Made by a program: the position numbers and the translations under genes. A stretch of DNA of 64,000 nucleotides, from contig JBPOJB010000016.1 in assembly GCA_052034005.1 (NCBI GenBank), positions 6,386 to 70,385 on the forward strand, given 5' to 3'. The DNA comes from JAAYDI01 sp052034005. GTDB lineage: Bacteria; Planctomycetota; Planctomycetia; Pirellulales; Pirellulaceae. Under the pieces are notes generated by a model, which did not search any database, was not told the DNA's origin, and saw only the letters and a list, made by a program, of their open reading frames with translations. Below are positions 16,847 through 23,911 of the stretch, in pieces (the first letter of the stretch is position 1; every line of letters starts with the position of its first letter).

Positions 16847-17958
16847 ACCCGGTCGCGCGCGTTCGTGCATGGCCCCGCCCTGCCGCCGTCGTGCGCGGGT
16901 CGGGGCGGCGATTTCCTGATCCCCGCCGCGGCGCCCGTTCCGGGCTGCGCGCAACGCGGGTCGCGTCGGTCGCCGCCATGGTGCTGCTGGCTCTGGCAGC
17001 GGAGACCGCTGCGGGAGGGAAGTGGCCGTGGTCGTCGCCCGACCCGCCGGCCCAGCCGCCGCACCCGGCGGTCGTGCGGGTCACGGCCCAGGAACCCGAC
17101 GGCATCTCGCAGGGCTCTGGAACACTGGTCGACGTGCGGGACCAGTTCGGACTGGTCGTCACGAACTGGCATGTGGTGCGGGACGCCACCGGCCCGGTCA
17201 CCGTCACCTTTCCCAACGGGTTCCGATCGGCGGCGCGCGTGCTGCGTGTGGATCGCGACTGGGATCTGGCGGCGCTGCTGATCTGGCGCCCGCAGGCGTC
17301 GCCCGTGCCGTTGGCGCCGCAAGCGCCGCGTCCGGGCGACCCCTTGACGATCGCTGGGTACGGCGCGGGCACATACCGCGCGGTGGTCGGCCGGTGCACG
17401 CAATACGTGGCGCCCAGCACGCATCATCCGTACGAGATGCTGGAAGTCTCGACGATGGCGCGGGAAGGGGACTCCGGCGGACCGATCTTCAACGACCGCG
17501 GTGAGCTGGCGGGCGTCCTGTTCGGCTCCGCCGACGGCGCCACGGCCGGCAGTTGGGCCGGACGCGTACGGGAGTTCCTCAGAGCCGCCGGGCTGCCGGA
17601 GGAACCGGCCGTCGGCCCGACGCAGACTCTGGCTGCGGCCGGCCTGGACCAACCCGTCCAGCAACCGCTCAAACGCCTGCCGGAAGTCCCATCCGAGCCG
17701 GCCGCGGAAGAGATCGCCCGCTTGACGCCGCTACCCACCGCGGCCACGCGACCGTCAGCACCCGCCGCGAACCTCGTCTCACCCGACATGTCCCCGTCGC
17801 TCGACCCCGACATCCGGGCAGACCACGCGTCCCGGATCACGTGGGAGGAGTTCGCCGGCCGGACCGCGTATCAGCAGATCAAGACCGTATTGGCCATCAT
17901 CGGATTGGCCGCCATCTTCCTGCAGCTCACGCGGATCTCGCAGCCGCGTGCACGATAG
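16843..17958 (+). CDS. Trypsin-like serine protease, membrane-anchored
   Basis: This is a 371-residue protein. After a long basic N-terminus, a hydrophobic segment (about 42-57, VASVAAMVLLALAAETAAG) acts as signal or anchor. The S1/DegP-type fold occupies about 75-230 with all three catalytic residues: His110 (VTNWHVV), Asp141 (RDWDLAALL) and Ser211 (GDSGGPIF). A Pro-rich linker leads to a C-terminal hydrophobic segment (TVLAIIGLAAIFLQL, about 345-360), so the protein may be held at both ends. There is no PDZ domain, unlike HtrA. Its start codon overlaps the stop of the small upstream ORF. A hairpin follows. Confidence 0.85.
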   Translation: MNPVARVRAWPRPAAVVRGSGRRFPDPRRGARSGLRATRVASVAAMVLLALAAETAAGGKWPWSSPDPPAQPPHPAVVRVTAQEPDGISQGSGTLVDVRDQFGLVVTNWHVVRDATGPVTVTFPNGFRSAARVLRVDRDWDLAALLIWRPQASPVPLAPQAPRPGDPLTIAGYGAGTYRAVVGRCTQYVAPSTHHPYEMLEVSTMAREGDSGGPIFNDRGELAGVLFGSADGATAGSWAGRVREFLRAAGLPEEPAVGPTQTLAAAGLDQPVQQPLKRLPEVPSEPAAEEIARLTPLPTAATRPSAPAANLVSPDMSPSLDPDIRADHASRITWEEFAGRTAYQQIKTVLAIIGLAAIFLQLTRISQPRAR

Positions 17959-17972
17959 GCGTCGGGCCCGGC

Positions 17973-17993
17973 GGGCAGGCTGGAAGCCTGCCC
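17973..17993. terminator. Hairpin between convergent genes, dispersed-repeat type
   Basis: A 9-bp perfect stem, GGGCAGGCT / AGCCTGCCC with loop GGA, sits between the stops of two convergent genes at 17958 and 18005. There is no T-run on either side. The sequence matches a GC-rich palindrome family (GGCAGGC...GCCTGCC) dispersed in GC-rich genomes, so it may be a mobile repeat serving as a bidirectional end. Confidence 0.5.
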
Positions 17994-18004
17994 CACGCAG
18001 TGCC

Positions 18005-19381
18005 CTAGAACGCGTATTTGCACATCCACTCGAAGACCCACGAGTCGGCCGGCTCGGTGGGGCCGGGCACCCCATCGGCCACGTAGAAGGTCTTCCAGTT
18101 GGTGACCTCGAACCCCATCGCGAACTTCTTGGTGATGTCATACACCAGGTTGATGAACAAGAAACTGTTGTACGAACGGCCCAAGTCCAGGCTGCTGTTG
18201 AGCGGGTCGTCGATGCCGTATCCCAGATGGCTGTGCAGTTGCGGAGTCCAATAGTACCAGAACTCGCCCCAGCCGCCGGTGCTGCGAATCGGAGTCCGGC
18301 GGACCGGGCAGATGCCTTGGCCGATGCCGCCCAGGAACGGGCCCAGGTTCTCGCCGGTGAACACCTCGCCCTGGAATCCGCAATACTCGTTCAGCGGCAT
18401 CTTCAGGTCATAGTTGAGGGACCAGGTGCGCGCTTCGTAGTCATCGATCACCGGTCCGGGCGCGTTGAAATCGAACTGCGTGCGCCCGATGTGACCCGAC
18501 ACGCCCATCTCAATCGGCAGGCCGCCTTCGCCGCGGTCCCCCAACTTGCAGCCGATCCGCGATTGGATTACCGGCCAGCTGGCCGACTCGCGGTCGACCG
18601 ACGAGTTGGTCGCGAAGTCGGTCACGACGTCCTTCGTCAGGGCAATCGTGAAGATCCCCAGCAGGTTCGGGCTGAAGTCCAGGTAGCGGTCCCAGCGGAA
18701 TTGGGGCCGGCGGTAGCCCATGTTGCCGCCGTCCCAGCCCACGGAATAGCTGCAGGTGTTGGGCAGCAGCGGCGCGATCACGTCCCACGTCTGGCCCACG
18801 AGCATCCGCCAGCGCTCGTTCTTGACTTCCCAGTACATATGCCGGACCATCACACCCGCCTGGTTCTCGTTGACAGACGCACCGAAGAAGTCGATTTCCA
18901 CCTGGCCGCCGGACTTGGATCCGCCGAAGAGCCACACATCAGGGCCGGTGATGTTCAGTCCCAGGCGCGTGCGCCGCGCGTCGATGGTGAAGTCCGGCTC
19001 GCCCTCTGTCTGAGGCGACGGGATCCACAGAGCGTAAGCGCCCGGGAACGTGCGCTCGGTCGCGTAGATCATGTCCGCCCACAGCACTCCGTAGGGGACG
19101 ACCTTGTACTCGCCAATCCGCCACGGCTCGAGCGCCTTGAGCTGTGCGGGGCTGATCAATACATACTCCTCCTCGAACGGCTGGGCGGCCGAGGCCGGCA
19201 CGGCTGCGTAGGGCAGCGTTGACATCGAGGTGTCGGTGGCCGTGGGGATGGCGTCTGCGCGGTACACCGCTGGACCGAAATCGGCCGTGGATCCGGGCGG
19301 CTCTTGCCCCCCAACCACGCTCGGCGCAAGAACGGCAACCGTCGACATCCACACAGTCCATATGTGTTTCCCGATTAACAT
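18005..19381 (-). CDS. Outer-membrane porin-like protein
   Basis: This is a 458-residue protein with a signal peptide (about 1-25, VWMSTVAVLAPSVVGG). After a linker, a barrel opens at about 92 (YKVVPYGVLWADMIYATERT). It contains the DcaP/OprP-like signature FTIDARRTRLGLNITGP followed by QVEIDFFGA and a MYWEVKNERWRMLVGQTWD strand pair. The alternating pattern continues to the C-terminal aromatic (WVFEWMCKYAF). It probably forms an outer-membrane channel for small solutes. Substrate is unknown. It is a single gene convergent with the protease. Confidence 0.8.
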   Translation of the reverse strand: MLIGKHIWTVWMSTVAVLAPSVVGGQEPPGSTADFGPAVYRADAIPTATDTSMSTLPYAAVPASAAQPFEEEYVLISPAQLKALEPWRIGEYKVVPYGVLWADMIYATERTFPGAYALWIPSPQTEGEPDFTIDARRTRLGLNITGPDVWLFGGSKSGGQVEIDFFGASVNENQAGVMVRHMYWEVKNERWRMLVGQTWDVIAPLLPNTCSYSVGWDGGNMGYRRPQFRWDRYLDFSPNLLGIFTIALTKDVVTDFATNSSVDRESASWPVIQSRIGCKLGDRGEGGLPIEMGVSGHIGRTQFDFNAPGPVIDDYEARTWSLNYDLKMPLNEYCGFQGEVFTGENLGPFLGGIGQGICPVRRTPIRSTGGWGEFWYYWTPQLHSHLGYGIDDPLNSSLDLGRSYNSFLFINLVYDITKKFAMGFEVTNWKTFYVADGVPGPTEPADSWVFEWMCKYAF

Positions 19382-19876
19382 GGGTCCACCGTGCTGTCCT
19401 GTTCAGGGTGTTGCGTGCGACACGCGGGGGCCGTCGAGCAACCGGCGGTGCGGCGGAATCGGCCGCATCCAACGCCGATACGCTACAAGCCTCACGGCCC
19501 CAACGCTCGGAATGAACCGACTAGTCGTTAGCATCGGTCCGGCGTGAAACCAACTTGACGGTTACAACGGGCCAGAACCCGAGAAAATCGCTCGCCACGG
19601 GTGTGGTCGTGAGGAATCTGCCGGTTGCGGAGAGTGCACGGCTCCTGCCCGCTTCATCGGCAGCAGGGGGGCGCCCCGGCGCTCCCGGCGCAGTGTCCAC
19701 CGGGTGGCCAACACGGGTCGCCGCAACCCGCCCGTTCCTCCCCGGGGCGGGGGCACCGTCTGTTCTCGCCCGGCGGGACCGGTCCGCGGGCATCCCCCCA
19801 AAAGGCTCGACGGCCCTGGGGCCTGCGCCTATGATGGGTGTTGGAGGAACGAGAGGTGGCAGGGGAGGACTCGACC
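19382..19876. other. 495-bp gap, no clear feature
   Basis: Divergent region upstream of both the porin and the KOW-like pair. It is GC-rich. Open frames here lack a Shine-Dalgarno sequence or protein-like composition. No promoter stands out. Confidence 0.4.
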
Positions 19877-20110
19877 ATGGCCAGTGGATCCGACACTCAC
19901 ATCGGACGCGCAGGCGGCGACACGGTTTGCTTGGGTGCCTTGCCGGGGCAGCACGTGCGCATCGCGGCCGGCCTGATGGAGGGTTCACGTGCGATTGTTG
20001 TGCAGCAACGGTCCCGAGGACGCGTGCTTGTGCGGTTGCAACAGGGATTATACGTCGAGATTCAACAATTCTGCTTGGAGAAGATCAGACGGATCCGAAA
20101 GAAGTCATGA
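19877..20110 (+). CDS. Small KOW-motif-like protein
   Basis: This is a 77-residue protein. ATG 19877 has GGGGAGGA upstream. The second half (PGQHVRIAAGLMEGSRAIVV, then VLVRLQQGLYVEIQQFCLEKI) has the spacing of a KOW/SH3-type barrel as found at the end of NusG and RfaH: a Gly turn before the hydrophobic beta strand, then a long strand and a short helix. It lacks the NGN domain. Such single KOW proteins could bind RNA or ribosomal protein. It overlaps the next gene by ATGA (20107-20110), so the two are probably made together. Confidence 0.6.
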   Translation: MASGSDTHIGRAGGDTVCLGALPGQHVRIAAGLMEGSRAIVVQQRSRGRVLVRLQQGLYVEIQQFCLEKIRRIRKKS

Positions 20111-20412
20111 CCAGTAACCAACGCCACCGCAAGCGGCGGGTGGCAACCCGCCCGGCAAGTACCGACCAGGTGTGCCTGTCCGCGTTTGACGGACAGAGGA
20201 TGGCGGTCGAGCTGCGTCGCGGGCCACGTCGCGTGGTGCTCCGCGGCACGGCCGTCTTCGTGCGCGACGACGCCATTGGCAACACGCTCAATATCCGTCT
20301 GGATGAGGGCGAGCCGGGGCACCCGGTCCTGGTCGTCTCCGAACGGGAATGGGACGGGCGGATTGTCCCCGATTTCCATCACGGGTGTGCGTTCTGTCTG
20401 GTGGTCGACTAG
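20107..20412 (+). CDS. Small protein coupled to the KOW-like protein, unknown function
   Basis: This is a 101-residue protein starting inside the stop codon of the upstream gene (ATGA). The N-terminal 20 residues are strongly basic (MTSNQRHRKRRVATR). The remainder is beta-rich (VELRRGPRRVVLRGTAVFV, LNIRLDEGEPGHPVLVVSE) and closes with two Cys-containing strands (FHHGCAFCLVVD). No family recognised. The basic tail suggests nucleic-acid or ribosome contact, in line with its coupled KOW-like neighbour. Confidence 0.6.
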   Translation: MTSNQRHRKRRVATRPASTDQVCLSAFDGQRMAVELRRGPRRVVLRGTAVFVRDDAIGNTLNIRLDEGEPGHPVLVVSEREWDGRIVPDFHHGCAFCLVVD

Positions 20413-20754
20413 GCTTTGAGCCATCGGGCACTGCGCCAGCCGCGTTTCAGGGTCCCCAGCAGGCGGCTAGCGCGTCGGCGAAATGACGTCGATCGCATCC
20501 GCTATGATCGACCCGCCACGGGCCCGAGATCTTCTTTCCGGCGTGATGCCGACGGTGACTTCCGGCGCGGCCGGACCGGGACGCATCGGTTGCGCCTGGC
20601 GACGGCGGGTGCGGGATATTTTCCAACTGGCCTATGCCCACGCGGGTCTGAATCGGCGAGAATGGGGAGGTCGGTTCGCCGCCCGGGCGGACCGGCCGAT
20701 GACGAAGTCCCAGTGCGCATCATATCGCTCGAGCATTTGACAGGAGGGCCCGTC
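20413..20754. other. 342-bp gap, no clear feature
   Basis: No coding frame with support. The last 15 bases contain the Shine-Dalgarno CAGGAGGG of the next gene. No terminator is visible after the small-protein pair. Confidence 0.35.
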
Positions 20755-21723
20755 ATGCATGGCACCCATCATCCGTCCCGCCGCACCTTCCTGCAGTCCG
20801 CGCTGGCGGGGGCCGCGGTATGGACCATCCCCACGACATCGCCATCGACACGAGCACAGGAACCCTCGGCCGCCGCCAGACGCGTCCGGCTGGGCGCGCC
20901 CGTGTTCGATCCCCCGGCAGACCCCGAGCAACTCGCGCTGGCCCACCGTCGGCTGAACATGCGCGCCGCCTACTGCCCGGAGGTCGAACTGACCGATCGG
21001 CCGCGGATCGCGGAGATCGCGCGGGCGTTCGCCAAGCATGATGTCGTGATCGCCGAAGTGGGGCGCTGGAAGAACCTGCTGGACGCCGACTCGGCCGTGC
21101 GCAAGGCGAATCTGCAATTCGTAATCGACGGCTTGGCGCTGGCCGACGAAATCGGCGCCCGCTGCTGCGTCGACATCGCCGGATCGTACTCGACGGAGTC
21201 CTGGTTTGGGCCGCACCCCAAGAATCTGTCCTCCGAGTTCTTTCACGCGGCCGTGGCCAATGCGCGGACCATCATCGATGCCGTGCGGCCCAAGCGCGCG
21301 AAGTTCAGCTACGAAGTGATGGGCTGGGCGCTGCCCGACAGCCCGGACAGCTACCTCCAACTGATCAAGGCGATCGATCGCCCCGCCTTCGCCGTCCATT
21401 TGGATCCCTGCAACCTGATCAACTGCCCCGCGCGGTTCTATGACAACACCGGCTTGCTCAATGAGTGTTTCGACAAGCTGGGGCCGTGGATCGTCAGCTG
21501 CCACGCCAAGGACGTGGCCTGGATCGTCGATCCCCAGCTGCATTTCCAGGAAGTCGTGCTCGGCACCGGACACCTGGACTACCGCACGTTCCTCACGCGA
21601 CTGGCCGCGCTGCCGCAGGACGTGCCGCTGATGATCGAACATATGAAGGACGCGGCGGAATACGAACGGTCGCGCCAGCATGTGCTGGCCGTCGGCCGGG
21701 CACAGGGGATCGAATTCGGATGA
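20755..21723 (+). CDS. Tat-exported sugar-isomerase-like TIM-barrel protein
   Basis: This is a 322-residue protein with start at 20755 (CAGGAGGG 7 bases before). The Tat signal is at residues 7-30 (SRRTFLQSALAGAAVW). The mature part is a xylose-isomerase-like (AP endonuclease family 2) TIM barrel: strand/helix units IAEIARAFAKHDVVIAEVGRW, LADEIGARCCVDIAGSY and RAKFSYEVMG, with candidate metal ligands in FSYEVM, AVHLDPCN, CHAKDV and MIEHMKD. This family covers sugar isomerases and epimerases. Export before metal-dependent catalysis is common among planctomycete members. The stop overlaps the next gene's ATG, so the two are coupled. Confidence 0.8.
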   Translation: MHGTHHPSRRTFLQSALAGAAVWTIPTTSPSTRAQEPSAAARRVRLGAPVFDPPADPEQLALAHRRLNMRAAYCPEVELTDRPRIAEIARAFAKHDVVIAEVGRWKNLLDADSAVRKANLQFVIDGLALADEIGARCCVDIAGSYSTESWFGPHPKNLSSEFFHAAVANARTIIDAVRPKRAKFSYEVMGWALPDSPDSYLQLIKAIDRPAFAVHLDPCNLINCPARFYDNTGLLNECFDKLGPWIVSCHAKDVAWIVDPQLHFQEVVLGTGHLDYRTFLTRLAALPQDVPLMIEHMKDAAEYERSRQHVLAVGRAQGIEFG

Positions 21724-23246
21724 TCATGCCTCCGCAGACCCGCCCAGGAATGGTCGGCCGTCCGTGGCATCCGTGCGTCGCGCTCAGCGCCGCCTTCCTG
21801 GCCTTGAGCCTTCTGCCGCATGCGGCCCCGGCCGCCATGCTGATCCGGGCCTACGAGCCGAAGCGACACGACCGCTTCTATGCCGACGTGGACAAGGCGT
21901 TTGTCGGCCAGTCTTTCGATTGGTCGGGTGTCGGCAAAACCCACACAGGGAAGTGGGTGACGATGGTCTCGCCGAGCTACTTCCTGAGCGCCGCGCACCT
22001 GGCACCCGGCGCGGGCGAGCTGGTCACGTTCTACGAAGAGAACGACCGGTCGCATCCGCACACGTATGTCGTGGCGGACGGCGGCCTGCGGATTCCCGGG
22101 GATGCCGCGCTCACCGATCTGTGGCTGGGCAGACTGACGACCCCGCTGGATCCCGGCGACCACATCCGGTACTACCCGATCCTGCGGCTGGACGATGATG
22201 CCCGCTACGTGGACCAGGAGATCTTCAACTACGGCAAAGTCGACCGCGTCGGTCGCAACGTCGTGGAGGGCATTCTGGAAGTGACTGCCGGCGGCTCCAC
22301 CGGCATGTGCATGATCTTCGATTACGATGACGACGACGTGATTGATGTGGGAGGGGACGAGACGTACTTGCAGTCGGGCGACTCGGGAGGGCCCAGCTTC
22401 GCGAGCTGGAACGGCGAATTGGTCCTGCTCGGCATTCACTGGATCAATGGCCACCTGGAGGACGGAACCTGGTTCTCCGGTGATACATTCGTGCCTCCTT
22501 ACATCGACGCGATTCAGGCGCACATGTACGGAGAGACGTTGACCATCGTCCCCGCGCCCGCCATGTACGTCTTCTACAACAACTCGGCGTGGGACGGCAA
22601 AGACGCCGCGGCCAACGAGCTGGATGATTCCGCCATCGCGTGGGACAAGCGGCCGCTGCGGCACGGCGAAAGGGCCACGTTTGCCAACTACACGAGCTAC
22701 AGCAAGGGAATCAACGGGTTGATGATCGATATGTACGGCTTGCGGAGCACGCCGACGGCACAGGATTTCCTGTTTCGACAAGGGAACGACAACGCGCCTT
22801 ACGGCCTTGACCTGGACGATCCCGGCGATGACTGGCCGTGGGCGCCGGATCCGATCACCATCACGGTGCGCCCGGGCGCCGGCTGGGACGGCGCCGATCG
22901 CGTGACCTTGATTTGGCCGGATAACGTCCTTCGCAAGTGCTGGTTGCAGGTGACGGTCCTGGCGACCGACGCCACGCGGCTGACGCGGGATGAAGTGTTC
23001 TATGTGGGCAACGCAGTGGGCGACTCCGGCAATTCCACGATCGACACGGCGGTCAACGTCCTGGACGCGCTGGGCGTCCGGGCCAATACGCGCACTTTGC
23101 TCCGTCCCGCGTCGATTGACAACCGATTCGACTTCAACCGCGACCGGCAGGTCAACGTGCTGGATGAGCTGATTGTGCGCGCCAACCTCTCGACCCGACT
23201 TTCAGACCTGAACCTGATCGATCTCACGGCGTACGGCGGACCATAG
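21720..23246 (+). CDS. Secreted S1-type serine protease with dockerin-like C-terminus
   Basis: This is a 508-residue protein. ATG 21720 overlaps the stop of the TIM-barrel gene (ATGA); ATG 21726 is an alternative. The signal peptide ends near residue 38 (LLPHAAPA). The trypsin-like core has candidate triad His93 (FLSAAHLAP), Asp133 (LTDLWLGRL) and Ser222 (SGDSGGPSF). An acidic calcium-type loop (YDDDDVIDVGGDE) precedes the Ser. After a beta-rich spacer, residues about 455-500 carry two dockerin-like repeats (TAVNVLDALGVRANTR and FDFNRDRQVNVLDELIVRAN) of the kind ending many planctomycete extracellular proteins. No cohesin is present here. It is probably an extracellular protease. Confidence 0.8.
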   Translation: MIMPPQTRPGMVGRPWHPCVALSAAFLALSLLPHAAPAAMLIRAYEPKRHDRFYADVDKAFVGQSFDWSGVGKTHTGKWVTMVSPSYFLSAAHLAPGAGELVTFYEENDRSHPHTYVVADGGLRIPGDAALTDLWLGRLTTPLDPGDHIRYYPILRLDDDARYVDQEIFNYGKVDRVGRNVVEGILEVTAGGSTGMCMIFDYDDDDVIDVGGDETYLQSGDSGGPSFASWNGELVLLGIHWINGHLEDGTWFSGDTFVPPYIDAIQAHMYGETLTIVPAPAMYVFYNNSAWDGKDAAANELDDSAIAWDKRPLRHGERATFANYTSYSKGINGLMIDMYGLRSTPTAQDFLFRQGNDNAPYGLDLDDPGDDWPWAPDPITITVRPGAGWDGADRVTLIWPDNVLRKCWLQVTVLATDATRLTRDEVFYVGNAVGDSGNSTIDTAVNVLDALGVRANTRTLLRPASIDNRFDFNRDRQVNVLDELIVRANLSTRLSDLNLIDLTAYGGP

Positions 23247-23260
23247 GTTGGCGGTGCGCG

Positions 23261-23691
23261 CATCAGCACCCGGGCGACTGAGAAGCGCGGGCACCCTCAT
23301 TGCTGACCCTGAGCCGTGGCGGGCCAGCCCCTCGCCACGAGGAATTTGCCTGTGCCGACCGGCACGATCGCCAGCGCGCAGTCGAACTCGAATCGCTCGA
23401 CATGCCGCAGCGCTGCATCGGCTTGGAGGAGTATCGGAGGAAGGGCAGGCGTGGCGTCCGACTTCGGCCGGCCGTAGCATCCGAACCACCAGGAACCGTC
23501 GGCGAAGGCTGCCGTCTGGATGCCCAGATGCGTGTGGCCGCTGGCGAGAGTATGCTTCTTCTGAAATGCGAAGCGGTCGTCGGTCTCCCACATGCCTCTC
23601 CGCCACACGATGGATCCCGGCTGACGTCGGTCTCCAGGTCCCTGAGCGGGACCATCACGCGGTGACGCGGGGCTACGGCGCTGGCGATCAG
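23261..23691 (-). pseudogene. C-terminal remnant of an unidentified conserved protein, abutting tRNA-Val
   Basis: From 23608 down to 23297 a minus-strand frame encodes a well-behaved protein segment (FAFQKKHTLASGHTHLGIQT, DGSWWFGCYGRP, HVERFEFDCALAIVP, GTGKFLVARG). Upstream, between 23609 and 23691, the protein-like sequence shifts to another frame (HRVMVPLRDLETDVSRDP) and runs right up to the tRNA 3' end. This looks like the last third of a larger gene whose front has been lost, with one frameshift. The family name is not recalled. A short genuine gene starting at 23608 is the alternative. It ends before the plus-strand protease stop at 23246. Confidence 0.45.
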
Positions 23692-23765
23692 TGGGCGACG
23701 CAGGATTCGAACCAGCGACCTCCGCCGTGTGAAGACGGCGCTCTAACCAACTGAGCTAGTCGCCC
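23692..23765 (-). tRNA. tRNA-Val (CAC)
   Basis: 74 nt. Acceptor GGGCGAC/GUCGCCC, D-stem GCUC/GAGC, anticodon stem CCGUC/GGCGG with loop UUCACAC (anticodon CAC, reads GUG), T-loop UUCGAAU, discriminator A. CCA is not encoded. The T-stem GCUGG/CCUGC has a central U-U mismatch. Confidence 0.93.
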
Positions 23766-23811
23766 ATGGCACGTGTGCCGGCCAACACGCCAGCCCGGCA
23801 AGCACTCCCGG

Positions 23812-23839
23812 ATAGTAACAACCCGCCGTCTTTTGTCAA
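23812..23839 (-). promoter_or_regulatory. Sigma70-type promoter of tRNA-Val
   Basis: On the minus strand TTGACA (perfect -35) at 23834-23839, a 16-bp spacer, and TACTAT at 23812-23817. The tRNA 5' end lies 47 bp downstream. Confidence 0.7.
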
Positions 23840-23911
23840 CCGCTAACCATGGTAAAACAGTGGGCGGTTGGTTCACCCCGCGCCCCAGTCCTCTCGTCCA
23901 GGAGTCCCGCC

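Noticed and set aside
19555..20106. N-terminal extension of the small basic protein (frame open from 19555)
   Set aside because: Would overlap the KOW-like gene completely; the ATGA coupling at 20107 is a better start and the extension is Pro/Gly/Arg-rich.
20107..20412. Toxin-antitoxin pair with the KOW-like gene
   Set aside because: Size and coupling fit, but neither protein shows toxin or DNA-binding motifs.
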